From Muribaculaceae bacterium (lineage in GTDB: Bacteria; Bacillota; Clostridia; Lachnospirales; Lachnospiraceae): 64,000 bases of DNA. Both the position numbers and the translations under genes were made by a program. Positions within the stretch are counted from its first letter, which is position 1. Each line of letters begins with the position of its first letter. The notes beneath the pieces are model-generated. The model made no database searches and had not been told where the DNA came from. It worked only from the letters and a program-made list of their open reading frames with translations. The stretch is taken from assembly GCA_023666425.1 (NCBI GenBank), contig JAMPCA010000001.1, forward strand, positions 758,680-822,679, written 5' to 3'. Positions 46,428 to 54,979 of the stretch are shown piece by piece.

Positions 46428-48170
46428 ATGTCCAAATTTTTAAAGGATCTAAGTATCCGCTACAAAATTCTCATTCCGGTTTCTGCACTGGGAGTTCTGA
46501 TTCTCATTCTGGGAATTACCAGCGTGATAAACGCCGGTTCCATTCGGGATGCCGGAGAAGAGATTTCCGGCAATTACGCGGTCAAGATCGAACAGCTTGG
46601 CGACATTACCGCCGCCTACCAGACTCTGCGCCGCGTGGCCTTTGCACACATTGTCGCACAGGGCGACAGCGCACTGCAGGGCACGCTGGAGGAGGAGGCC
46701 GATTCCTTAAAGGAGAGAATCAGCGGTCTGTGTACGGAGTACAATGCCTCACTGACGACTGCCGAGGATCAGGAAAACTTCGCACAGTTCGGGACGGATT
46801 ACGCCGCCTACCTTGAGATATACGACACGATTTTGTCATACAGTGCCGCCGGCAATATCGCGGATGCGACCCAGCTTGCAAATGTAGACCTAAAGGAAGC
46901 CGGCACCGCCCTCACAGCGGAATTGTCGAAGCTGAGCGCCGCTAATAAAGCAAATATGGAGGCGGCGGCAAAACACCAGAACAATGTGTACTCAAAGGTG
47001 GTCTTCACCATTATCATCATTTTAGTACTTGCCATGCTGGTACTTGGCTTCGTGGTATGGGTTTCATGGAAATGGGCCTGCAAGCGCCTCATCAATATCA
47101 ACAAGCAGCTCCGGGAGGTCATCGCGACGATCGACGCCGGACAAGGCGACCTGACAAAGCGTGTACAGTGCTTCTGTACGGACGAGATTGGAACCCTTGC
47201 CGCAGGCATCAATACCTTTATTGAGACCCTGCAGGGCATCATGGGGCAGATCACTACCAGCTCCGGCAAGCTCGGCTCCATTGTAAATGTTGTTTCCGGC
47301 AAGGTATCGACCGCCAACGACAACTCCTGCGATATTTCCGCCATCATGGAGGAGCTGTCCGCATCCATGGAGGAGATTTCCTCCACCCTTGCCAGCATCA
47401 AGGACAATGTGGGCGTGGTAGACGAAAATATCACCGAGCTCTCCGACGCTTCACAGGGGCTGAATGATTACACGAACGGCATGAAGCAGCGGGCAGAAGA
47501 TCTTGAGCGCGGCGCCGTGGAGAACAAGCAGAATACCAGCGACGTCATCAACGGCATTATCGACAAGCTGAACGAGGCCATCAAGAGCAGCAAGAGCGTC
47601 GAGCGTGTCAATGATCTGACGAATGATATTTTGAATATTTCCAGCCAGACCAATCTTCTCTCCTTAAACGCCTCTATCGAGGCAGCGAGAGCCGGAGATG
47701 CAGGACGGGGATTTGCCGTAGTTGCTGACGAGATCAGCCAGCTCGCAAACTCCAGCCGGGAAGCCGCCAATAATATCCAGACCATCAACAATATGGTGAT
47801 TGAGGCTGTAAAGGATCTGATTGACAGCGCAGATACGATTGTGAAGTACATCAATGAGAATATTCTCCCGGATTACGAGGGCTTTGTGAACACCGGCCGT
47901 CAGTACAGTGAGGATGCCGTACATATCAATGAGATTGTCTCAGGCTTCAACGATATGTCTGTCAACCTCAAACAGCTTATGGACAGCATTACCGAGTCTA
48001 TCAACGGCATTAACACGGCTGTAGACGAGAGTGCTAGCGGTACCTCGAAGGTAGCGATCAACACCTCAGATCTGGTGAAGGATATCGGCGAAATTGCGGA
48101 GGCCATGACGGATAACCGTCAGATTGCCGGCAATCTGACCGAAGAAGCAGAAAGATTCGTGAGATTGTAA
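46428..48170 (+). CDS. Methyl-accepting chemotaxis protein
   Basis: 580 residues. Membrane segments at about 14-34 and 190-214 flank a helical extracellular sensor domain of about 155 residues (four-helix-bundle type). A HAMP domain follows, then a long coiled signalling domain with [25 protein letters not shown], the kinase-contact hairpin. No C-terminal CheR-tethering pentapeptide is seen. AGGAGG precedes ATG by 8 nt. It is isolated from other chemotaxis genes here. Signal unknown; could feed flagellar or pilus-linked motility. Confidence 0.95.
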   Translation: MSKFLKDLSIRYKILIPVSALGVLILILGITSVINAGSIRDAGEEISGNYAVKIEQLGDITAAYQTLRRVAFAHIVAQGDSALQGTLEEEADSLKERISGLCTEYNASLTTAEDQENFAQFGTDYAAYLEIYDTILSYSAAGNIADATQLANVDLKEAGTALTAELSKLSAANKANMEAAAKHQNNVYSKVVFTIIIILVLAMLVLGFVVWVSWKWACKRLININKQLREVIATIDAGQGDLTKRVQCFCTDEIGTLAAGINTFIETLQGIMGQITTSSGKLGSIVNVVSGKVSTANDNSCDISAIMEELSASMEEISSTLASIKDNVGVVDENITELSDASQGLNDYTNGMKQRAEDLERGAVENKQNTSDVINGIIDKLNEAIKSSKSVERVNDLTNDILNISSQTNLLSLNASIEAARAGDAGRGFAVVADEISQLANSSREAANNIQTINNMVIEAVKDLIDSADTIVKYINENILPDYEGFVNTGRQYSEDAVHINEIVSGFNDMSVNLKQLMDSITESINGINTAVDESASGTSKVAINTSDLVKDIGEIAEAMTDNRQIAGNLTEEAERFVRL

Positions 48171-48210
48171 AATAAAGCCCTGCCACACATTTGTGGCGGG
48201 GCTTTATTTT
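48171..48210. terminator. Bidirectional terminator between receptor and thioredoxin genes
   Basis: AATAAAGCCC-TGCCACA with loop CATT and TGTGGCGGGGCTTTATTTT. A long GC-rich stem flanked by A and T runs serves both convergent genes. Confidence 0.9.
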
Positions 48211-48228
48211 ATCTCTGTTTCTGTTCGA

Positions 48229-48561
48229 TTACTCTTCTGTGGTAAGAAGCTGGTTCAGATAGTCCGTGATCGTCTCCTGATCCTGCAGCCCCACCATCCG
48301 GCTCTTGAACTGTCCGAGCTTCATATATACCAGTGTCGGAATGTTGGCAATCTGGTAATTCATAGCCAGCTTGGGCTGCTCGTCCACGTTGACCTTGCAC
48401 ACCTTGACCTTATCTCCCATTTCCTCCGCCACGGCATCCACGATTGGAGACTGCATCTGGCAGGGAGCGCACCATGTGGCCCAGAAATCAATCAGAACCG
48501 GCACGGACGCCGCCAGCACCTCCTCATCAAAATTTTCCTTGGTAAGCTCTACAATCTTCAT
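48229..48561 (-). CDS. trxA: Thioredoxin
   Basis: 110 residues. The active site is WCAPC in DFWATWCAPCQMQSP, with Ala in place of the usual Gly, which occurs in some thioredoxins of Clostridia. The cis-Pro region (IPTLVYMKLGQ) is present. General protein disulfide reductase. Confidence 0.95.
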   Translation of the reverse strand: MKIVELTKENFDEEVLAASVPVLIDFWATWCAPCQMQSPIVDAVAEEMGDKVKVCKVNVDEQPKLAMNYQIANIPTLVYMKLGQFKSRMVGLQDQETITDYLNQLLTTEE

Positions 48562-48604
48562 AGTATCCTCCTTCTATTCCTATAATTTCTGCTGTGTCCT
48601 GTAA

Positions 48605-50197
48605 CTAATTTCTGCCAAATTCTGCGAGCACCAGTCCCTTGTTGCGATCCAGCGTCATACCGGCGCTCCACGCATTGACAAACAAAAGCAGGGGATTGCC
48701 CTTCATGTCGATCACCTTCTTCATATCCGATGTTCCGGTAAGGTTGTCCACATCCACCTCGTCCCTGTTCTCGATCCAGCGGATATGCTCATAGGGAAGA
48801 TTTTCCAGCCGAATCTCTACGTTATACTCACTCTCCAGCCGGAATTTGAGCACATCAAACTGCAGCACGCCCACGACTCCTACTATTATCTCCTCCATGC
48901 CGCCCTTGTATTCCTGAAAAATCTGAATCGCACCTTCCTGCGCGATCTGGGTCACTCCCTTGACGAACTGCTTGCGCTTCATGGAATCCATGAGACGCAC
49001 CCGCGCAAAATGCTCCGGAGCAAACGTGGGAATACCCTCAAACTGAAAGCTCTCCTTCGCCGTGGTCAGTGTATCTCCAATCGAAAAAATCCCCGGATCA
49101 AAGATACCAATGATATCCCCCGCGCAGGCCGTCTCCACAATCCTGCGGTCATCCGCCATCATCTGCTGCGGCTGGGAAAGCTTTACCTCCCTGCCCCCCT
49201 GCACATGGCGTACCTCCATCCCGGCATCAAAACGCCCGGAGCAGATACGCATAAAAGCGATGCGGTCCCTGTGGTTCTTGTTCATATTGGCCTGAATCTT
49301 GAACACGAAGGCGGAGAAGTCCTCCCCAAAAGGATCGATCATTCCGATATCCGCCCGCCGCGCCATTGGCGCATAGGTCATGCGCAGAAAGTGCTCCAAA
49401 AAAGTCTCCACCCCAAAATTAGTCAGGGCAGAACCAAAAAACACGGGGGAGAGCTCTCCCTTTGTCACCAGCTCCATGTCAAACTCCGCGCTGGCGCCGT
49501 CCAGAAGCTCAATCTCTTCCAAAAGCCTCTGCTTCTCCTCCTCCCCAATCTCTGCGCCAAGGGAGGGATCGTCGATAGCAAGAAGCTTCTGCTTCCCCTC
49601 CTTCGTCCCCTTTAAGGTGTCCGAAAAGGTTCTGATCTGCCTCGTATCCCGGTCGTACACGCCCTTAAAGCCCTTGCCGGAGCCAATCGGCCAGTTGACC
49701 GGGCAAGTGGCGATGCCAAGCTCTTTTTCGATGTCATCCAAAAGCTCAAAGGTATCCCGCGCCTCTCTGTCCATCTTGTTGATGAAGGTAAAAATGGGAA
49801 TATGGCGCATAACGCAGACTTTGAAGAGCTTTCTTGTCTGCGCCTCCACGCCCTTACCTGCGTCAATGACCATCACTGCCGAATCCGCCGCCATCAGCGT
49901 GCGGTAGGTATCTTCGGAAAAGTCCTGATGTCCCGGCGTATCCAGAATATTGATACAGTAGCCGCCGTATTCAAACTGGAGAACGGAGGAGGTCACAGAG
50001 ATTCCTCTCTGCTTTTCAATCTCCATCCAGTCTGACACCGCATGTCTTGCCGTGGCCTTTCCTTTGACGGAACCGGCCAGATTGATGGCTCCCCCGTATA
50101 GCAGAAACTTCTCTGTCAGCGTCGTCTTGCCCGCATCCGGGTGGGAAATGATGGCAAAGGTGCGCCTTTTTTCAATCTCTTGTCTCAGGTTACTCAC
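48605..50197 (-). CDS. prfC: Peptide chain release factor 3
   Basis: 530 residues, GTG start at 50197 (AAAGGA upstream). GTPase domain: P-loop SHPDAGKTTLTEKF, switch II DTPGHQDFSEDTYR, NKMDREARD. The RF3 pattern (QRGISVTSSVLQFEY) separates it from EF-G. Recycles RF1 and RF2 after termination. Confidence 0.96.
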   Translation of the reverse strand: MSNLRQEIEKRRTFAIISHPDAGKTTLTEKFLLYGGAINLAGSVKGKATARHAVSDWMEIEKQRGISVTSSVLQFEYGGYCINILDTPGHQDFSEDTYRTLMAADSAVMVIDAGKGVEAQTRKLFKVCVMRHIPIFTFINKMDREARDTFELLDDIEKELGIATCPVNWPIGSGKGFKGVYDRDTRQIRTFSDTLKGTKEGKQKLLAIDDPSLGAEIGEEEKQRLLEEIELLDGASAEFDMELVTKGELSPVFFGSALTNFGVETFLEHFLRMTYAPMARRADIGMIDPFGEDFSAFVFKIQANMNKNHRDRIAFMRICSGRFDAGMEVRHVQGGREVKLSQPQQMMADDRRIVETACAGDIIGIFDPGIFSIGDTLTTAKESFQFEGIPTFAPEHFARVRLMDSMKRKQFVKGVTQIAQEGAIQIFQEYKGGMEEIIVGVVGVLQFDVLKFRLESEYNVEIRLENLPYEHIRWIENRDEVDVDNLTGTSDMKKVIDMKGNPLLLFVNAWSAGMTLDRNKGLVLAEFGRN

Positions 50198-50254
50198 AAT
50201 CGTATTTTCCTTTACTGTCTATATCTGTTGACTGGTATTTTATAAACATTACAT

Positions 50255-50283
50255 ATTGTATACTAATTATTCCCATTTTTCAA
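50255..50283 (-). promoter_or_regulatory. Promoter of prfC
   Basis: TTGAAA (50278-50283), 17 nt, TACAAT (50255-50260) on the minus strand, 58 nt upstream of the prfC start. Confidence 0.65.
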
Positions 50284-50296
50284 CCGCGTATTTGTT

Positions 50297-50911
50297 TTAC
50301 TGCTGAATCGGCGTTATGACAATGTTTTCCGCCGCAACGCCGGTCTTGCGCTTTACGATATCCTCCACCTGCGCACGCTTCGCATCCGTCACATCTCCCA
50401 TATCCAAAACAACGTCGCAGCTGTCGTCGCTGACCGACACCACCACATTTGTAAAGCCCTTGGCCTCTAAAAGCATCTCTGCGTTGGCCTCTTTCTCCGC
50501 AATCTCGGTCAGCGCGATCATCTCACTGACTGCCTCCTGCTTCTGTGCCTCATCCAGCGTTTCATTGTCGATGATGGCCTGCAGGGTCTCTTTATTTTTG
50601 GAGCGCACCTGCTCACGGTTCAGCTTCACCTGCGCCGCATAGTCGGACAGAGACACATCGAGGCTGGTAAGCACGGTCTCCCCGGGATTTAATGTCTCCT
50701 CCGTGGACATGGTTTCCACCAGATCTTCCTCGGAAAGATCATAGGCAAAGTCCTGCTCCGCATTTAAAAGATCCGTGTTGGCAACCACCTGCGCCTCCTC
50801 GTCGGCGCTTCCCATTGTTCTGTCGTAGCTCACATACCCCGCAATTGCAATCAACACTGCCAGAGTCGTTATGATAACCTGATTCTTGTGAATTCTTTTT
50901 TTCTTTTTCAC
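50297..50911 (-). CDS. spoIIIAH: Stage III sporulation protein AH
   Basis: 204 residues. One N-terminal membrane segment (about 12-28) and a C-terminal ring-forming YscJ/FliF-like domain (LLEAKGFTNVVVSVSDDSCDVV). In Bacillus it binds SpoIIQ from the forespore to build the feeding-tube channel. Last gene of the spoIIIA operon, 2 bp after spoIIIAG. Confidence 0.93.
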   Translation of the reverse strand: MKKKKRIHKNQVIITTLAVLIAIAGYVSYDRTMGSADEEAQVVANTDLLNAEQDFAYDLSEEDLVETMSTEETLNPGETVLTSLDVSLSDYAAQVKLNREQVRSKNKETLQAIIDNETLDEAQKQEAVSEMIALTEIAEKEANAEMLLEAKGFTNVVVSVSDDSCDVVLDMGDVTDAKRAQVEDIVKRKTGVAAENIVITPIQQ

Positions 50912-50913
50912 TG

Positions 50914-51480
50914 TTAATCCTCCTGCACTGACATTTTAACTACTGTAATCTTATGCGCCTCTATCTGGAATAATGACATGACAGCGCGCGAAATGTTTGA
51001 GACTACAATCGCATTTCCACCTCCCTCGGCCACTACTACGACTCCAGCCACTTTCGGCCGCTCCTCACAGAGCACATAGGGCGTTTCCCCGCTCCCCGTA
51101 TCGTAGACCACGGTGCTCTCCTCCCGCCTGTCGCTGCCGCTTACGACATTCTTATCTACATAAACTCGCCCCTCGTCCTCTAAGGATATCATCACCCTGC
51201 ATTTTCCTGCTCCCTCCATCTGCTCCAAAAGGCCGGTCAGTTCCTCGGTCAGGCGCTTTTCGTACTCCTCCTGCGTTACCGTCCGCGGCTTCTCCTCCAC
51301 CGCCCCGCTCTCCTGCACCTCTTTCTTTTTCCCCTCCCCCGTGGGAATCGCGATGAGCATGACCAGCACACCTATCAGAATCATAAGGAAAAAATCTGTC
51401 CAGCTGCGATTATTCATCTGTTTTTTGATCCATTCCCTCACGTTCGAGAAACCATTCAAAGATATCCTCTCCTTCCTCAT
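50914..51480 (-). CDS. spoIIIAG: Stage III sporulation protein AG
   Basis: About 188 residues from ATG 51480, overlapping spoIIIAF by 71 bp. A later ATG at 51417, which overlaps the spoIIIAF stop, would leave out the basic WIKKQ stretch before the membrane helix (WTDFFLMILIGVLVMLIAIP). The soluble part contains the ring-building motif (CRVMISLEDEGRVYVDKN; VAGVVVVAEGGGN). Forms the large mother-cell ring of the A-Q channel. Confidence 0.85.
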   Translation of the reverse strand: MRKERISLNGFSNVREWIKKQMNNRSWTDFFLMILIGVLVMLIAIPTGEGKKKEVQESGAVEEKPRTVTQEEYEKRLTEELTGLLEQMEGAGKCRVMISLEDEGRVYVDKNVVSGSDRREESTVVYDTGSGETPYVLCEERPKVAGVVVVAEGGGNAIVVSNISRAVMSLFQIEAHKITVVKMSVQED

Positions 51481-51715
51481 AATACTCCACGCTCTCCATC
51501 TCCTGCCGCAGCTGGTCAAGCTCCTGCCGCACCTTCTCCTCCCCGTCCTTTGTAAAAAGTGCAAATACCGGCCGCATGAGAATCGCCGCCATGAGGACTC
51601 CGATAAAAAACTGAAAATATCTCCGGTAATTTTCCTTCGGTGCCAGATAGGAGAACAGAAAAAGTATCAGCATGAATAGAAAGTAATCTCTGGCAAAATT
51701 CAAAACTGCCTGCAT
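51410..51715 (-). CDS. spoIIIAF: Stage III sporulation protein AF
   Basis: 101 residues, shorter than the about 200 of Bacillus. Two N-terminal membrane segments (DYFLFMLILFLFSYLA and YFQFFIGVLMAAILM) and a charged tail. Located between AE and AG as expected. Confidence 0.9.
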   Translation of the reverse strand: MQAVLNFARDYFLFMLILFLFSYLAPKENYRRYFQFFIGVLMAAILMRPVFALFTKDGEEKVRQELDQLRQEMESVEYYEEGEDIFEWFLEREGMDQKTDE

Positions 51716-51728
51716 CCTACGCCTCCCG

Positions 51729-52886
51729 TCAGTGCATAAAGCTGGTGAAAGCGCTGATCATAGCGATGGTGATAAATAACAGCAGCATCGCATCCACCAC
51801 AATTTTTAAATACAGCCCACAGCCTCTTCCCACCCCGTGCACACATTCGGCAATCCGCTTGTCACAAAAGGGCTGCAGGAGCGCCCCGACCAGACGGTAC
51901 AGCAGACAAAAGCATGCCACGGAGATGGCAGGAGCCGCACTGAGCACTACCAGAATCACAAGCGCCGCTGTACCCACACTGTTTTTAATCAGAATGCCGC
52001 AGCCCAGCAAAAGCTCCCCGGTGGCCCCAAAGGTATTCCCCACCCCGGGGACAGCCTGCATGGTCTTAAAGACGGAGTTTGCCGAGAGGCGGTCTTTCGC
52101 CGGGGCGAGAAGGGACTGCACTACCCCAAGCCCCACCACAGCCGCAAGGGACAGCTTCATCGCCGCCCTGATCGCACTCTCGATCATATCTGCCAGCTTC
52201 GTGAGCTTTGCCTCCTCGAAAAGATTATCCATCATCACAAGCAGCACAAAAACATGAACGCCCGGAATGAAAAGCGCCTTCATGGCGATCTCCAGCAGAT
52301 AGATCAGGACGAATGCCAGCTCGTAAAACATTCCCGCCGAGGAGGGATTTGCGGACAGCAGCAGCGTGGCCGCATAGGTGGGAATGAAAGCTGTCATAAA
52401 GGAAATCATTTTTTCAATCCCGGCTTCCACTACGTCATGGACAAGAAGAAAGGAATTCATAAGCAGGAGCATAACTGCCGTATACACCGCGAAAAATCCC
52501 AGATCGTTCACATAACTCTGCTTCGTGACCAGCACCTTCCCAAAGAGCGAAAAGAGCACGGACACAGACAACAGCTGGAAAAACATGGGTCTTGCGGCTT
52601 CAATCTCATAGAAAAACAGATCGAGGAGATATTCTCCAATCATTCCGAAGTCAAACCCTTCATCCCCCTCATTTGCCAGAGCCGTAACCAGAGAGGAAAA
52701 GGTCATCCGTTCGGGCAGCTCCTGCACAGAAAAGTCGTCCACCTCTTTAAAATCCATCTCCCCGAGGATTTCTGCTAAAAAACCATCTTCCTCCGGCTTT
52801 TCTCCTCCCTCCATCGCCCATACCGGCTGTACGCCCACCGCCAGCAGGATTGAGAGCAATAAAAAAATTCTATGTAAGAAATTCAT
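51729..52886 (-). CDS. spoIIIAE: Stage III sporulation protein AE
   Basis: 385 residues. Signal peptide (FLHRIFLLLSILLAVGVQPVWA) and seven or so membrane segments; GVGNTFGATGELLLGCGILIKNS and LLQPFCDKRIAECVHGVG are conserved. Resembles a transporter-like channel component. Start overlaps the spoIIIAD stop by 17 bp. Confidence 0.94.
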   Translation of the reverse strand: MNFLHRIFLLLSILLAVGVQPVWAMEGGEKPEEDGFLAEILGEMDFKEVDDFSVQELPERMTFSSLVTALANEGDEGFDFGMIGEYLLDLFFYEIEAARPMFFQLLSVSVLFSLFGKVLVTKQSYVNDLGFFAVYTAVMLLLMNSFLLVHDVVEAGIEKMISFMTAFIPTYAATLLLSANPSSAGMFYELAFVLIYLLEIAMKALFIPGVHVFVLLVMMDNLFEEAKLTKLADMIESAIRAAMKLSLAAVVGLGVVQSLLAPAKDRLSANSVFKTMQAVPGVGNTFGATGELLLGCGILIKNSVGTAALVILVVLSAAPAISVACFCLLYRLVGALLQPFCDKRIAECVHGVGRGCGLYLKIVVDAMLLLFITIAMISAFTSFMH

Positions 52887-53250
52887 CCAGCACCTCCACG
52901 AGATAGGTAAGCTCCGGGATACTCAGGGCAATAATGGCAAGTTTGGCAAAAAGCTCTATCTGGCTGGCGATGGAAGCGTAGCCCGCTTCCCTGCACAGAG
53001 AAGCGGAAAAGTCCGCCACATAGGTGATTCCCAGTATTTTTAAAAGAGGCATGAGATAGCTTGTCTCGATGGGAAGCCGTCCCATAATATCCTCCAGAAA
53101 ATCCGCGATCATCTGTATCTGTGCCAGCGCATAAATAAAAATAAGGATTCCCGCGGCAATTGCAATGAGCAGCGCATACTCTCCGTGTTGTTTCTTTAGG
53201 GGCATGGCGAGAAACACCGCCACAAGCCCGATCAGACCGATTTTTAAAAT
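52870..53250 (-). CDS. spoIIIAD: Stage III sporulation protein AD, likely ATT start
   Basis: 126 residues if initiated at ATT 53250. The stretch ILKIGLIGLVAVFLAMPLKK is in frame and forms the first membrane helix; no ATG, GTG or TTG precedes it in frame. A strong GGAGG (53258-53262) is 7 nt before the ATT. GTG 53223 would cut the helix in half and has no ribosome site. The later helices match AD. Follows spoIIIAC by 12 bp. Confidence 0.85.
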   Translation of the reverse strand: MLKIGLIGLVAVFLAMPLKKQHGEYALLIAIAAGILIFIYALAQIQMIADFLEDIMGRLPIETSYLMPLLKILGITYVADFSASLCREAGYASIASQIELFAKLAIIALSIPELTYLVEVLDEFLT

Positions 53251-53262
53251 ACCACGACCTCC

Positions 53263-53457
53263 TTACAAAGAAAACAGCGTCTCCATGGTCTCAAACAGTT
53301 CGCTGATGTAGGGCACGATCCAGAACAGCACAATCAAAAGGCCTGCCAGGCTCAGCAGAAACGCCTGCTCCTCTCTTCCGCTATGCTTGAGTATCTGGCA
53401 CAGAACTGTCACCACAATTCCAAGCGCCGCTATCTTAAATATGATCGTTATGCCCAT
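53263..53457 (-). CDS. spoIIIAC: Stage III sporulation protein AC
   Basis: 64 residues, the usual length, with two membrane segments (IIFKIAALGIVVTVLCQIL; FLLSLAGLLIVLFWIVPYI). Pairs with AD in the operon. Its stop TAA is directly followed by the GGAGG of the next gene. Confidence 0.93.
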   Translation of the reverse strand: MGITIIFKIAALGIVVTVLCQILKHSGREEQAFLLSLAGLLIVLFWIVPYISELFETMETLFSL

Positions 53458-53476
53458 ACTGCTTCCTTCCCCAATT

Positions 53477-53992
53477 TTAAATCAACAAAATAATTAAGAG
53501 CACCGCTGCCAGCATACCCACAGGCATGTATACCTTCTGTCTCTTTAAAAATTCTGTCTGCTGCCGCTTTAAGCATTCCTCCATACGGTTTCTGCAGGCG
53601 GCGGCAGAGCGCAGACTCTCCCTGCTGCTTGTCCCAAAAAAAGCACCGTCCGCCGACCACAAAAGCTCCCATATATCCCTGTCCAGATTCAGCCTGCTGC
53701 GGTTTCTTTTCAGCAGCTGCCGCCACATCTTTGCGCCGCTTGGATATTCCTTTGAACGAAGTTCTGAAAGAAACTCCCCTAAAAATGCATGGATTTGCGG
53801 CTGGCTGCAGGGATAGCCCTCAAGGAACTCATACAGCCGGAGACGCTCCCTCTCCAGACTGTACTCCCACTGGGCGAACAGACGAATCAGCTCCACCGCC
53901 TGCGCCTGCCGTTTTTTCTGCGCGCATCTCCAGCTTGCCAGCATACCCGCACAGCCGCCGAGAATCAGACTTATCCCAATCAGCTTACCCAT
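53477..53992 (-). CDS. spoIIIAB: Stage III sporulation protein AB
   Basis: 171 residues. N-terminal hydrophobic segment, helical GspF-like domain (LIRLFAQWEYSLERERLRLYE) and a C-terminal membrane anchor (VGMLAAVLLIILLI). Start overlaps the spoIIIAA stop by 13 bp. Platform role proposed from structural similarity to secretion-system GspF. Confidence 0.92.
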   Translation of the reverse strand: MGKLIGISLILGGCAGMLASWRCAQKKRQAQAVELIRLFAQWEYSLERERLRLYEFLEGYPCSQPQIHAFLGEFLSELRSKEYPSGAKMWRQLLKRNRSRLNLDRDIWELLWSADGAFFGTSSRESLRSAAACRNRMEECLKRQQTEFLKRQKVYMPVGMLAAVLLIILLI

Positions 53993-54894
53993 ACCCCCTC
54001 CTCCGACTGATTGTATACAAAGATATGGCGCTTCCCTTCCTCTCCCCGGGCGATGCGCACCAGCCGCCAGTCCCCCGCCGCAAGAAGCTCCCTCATGCGG
54101 GGCTTCTCGAAAATCTCTTTTCTGCTCTGGGCGTGAACGGTTCCAAGAATCCGCACCCCTGAGCGCATGGCGTCCGCAACCGCATCATAATCCATGCTCC
54201 CTCCCAGCTCGTCCACCGCGATCACCTCCGGCGACATGGAGCGCAGCAGCATCTGCATACCAATCGCCTTGGGACAGTTGTCCAGCACATCCGTCCTCGG
54301 CCCCAGATCGTTCTGCGCCACTCCCCGGTGGCAGGCGGCAATCTCCGACCTCTCGTCTACTACCCCCACCTTGAGTCCCGGCTTCCCAAGCTCCCCGGTG
54401 GAGAGCAGGCGGATACAGTCCCTGAGATAGGTCGTTTTTCCAACTCCCGGCGCTGCAAAAATCAGTGTATTGTATATACTTTTTTCACGGCGTATGCATC
54501 CAAGCAGCTCCTTCGCACAGCCCTTTAGCTCTCTTGCAACACGGATATTCAAGCCGCTGATATCGTAGAGCACGTCTGTCCTGTCCCCTTCGTCCGTGCC
54601 GTGATAGCTCATATGCCCGCAGAGGCCGACCCGATGCCCTCCCGCTATCGTAAAAAATCCCTGCCGCATCTCCTCCTCCAGCGCATAGAGGGAGTATCCG
54701 GTCAGGTAATTCAGCATTTCATAAAGTTCCTCCTTTTCCACCACACCAAAGCTTTTTGCCCGCATATCGTGATAGATGAATTCCAGGGGCTGTCCCACCC
54801 GCACGCGAATCTCCTCCACCCCGGTCAGGCTCTCCTCGCCGATCTGCCTCCGCAGGCTTTTCGGCAGATATTCCAAAAGCTGTCCCACTTCCAT
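53980..54894 (-). CDS. spoIIIAA: Stage III sporulation protein AA (ATPase)
   Basis: 304 residues from ATG 54894 (AAAGGAGG 7 nt upstream). P-loop AAPGVGKTTYLRD and Walker B VIAVDELGG; a secretion-ATPase-like core. Powers the mother-cell side of the A-Q channel. First gene of the eight-gene operon. A sigma-E-like promoter is upstream. Confidence 0.95.
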   Translation of the reverse strand: MEVGQLLEYLPKSLRRQIGEESLTGVEEIRVRVGQPLEFIYHDMRAKSFGVVEKEELYEMLNYLTGYSLYALEEEMRQGFFTIAGGHRVGLCGHMSYHGTDEGDRTDVLYDISGLNIRVARELKGCAKELLGCIRREKSIYNTLIFAAPGVGKTTYLRDCIRLLSTGELGKPGLKVGVVDERSEIAACHRGVAQNDLGPRTDVLDNCPKAIGMQMLLRSMSPEVIAVDELGGSMDYDAVADAMRSGVRILGTVHAQSRKEIFEKPRMRELLAAGDWRLVRIARGEEGKRHIFVYNQSEEGVWVS

Positions 54895-54910
54895 TGTCCG
54901 TCCTCCTTTG

Positions 54911-54950
54911 CACAAAAATACAGGCCATAGGAACCTTTGTCCTATGACCT
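54911..54950 (-). terminator. Stem-loop and T run between HipA-like gene and spoIIIAA
   Basis: On the minus strand an 11-bp stem (AGGTCATAGGA with TCCTATGGCCT, one G-U) with 7-nt loop, then GTATTTTTGTG. It fits an intrinsic terminator for the upstream HipA-like gene. Confidence 0.7.
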
Positions 54951-54951
54951 A

Positions 54952-54979
54952 TATGTATGCAGGAATTCTTGTTTTATGA
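54952..54979 (-). promoter_or_regulatory. Candidate sigma-E promoter of spoIIIA operon
   Basis: TCATAAA (54973-54979) matches the sigma-E -35 pattern KMATAWW, and CATACATA (54952-54959) the -10, spaced 13 nt. The predicted start falls inside the 5' arm of the neighbouring hairpin. Bacillus spoIIIA is sigma-E dependent. Confidence 0.5.
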
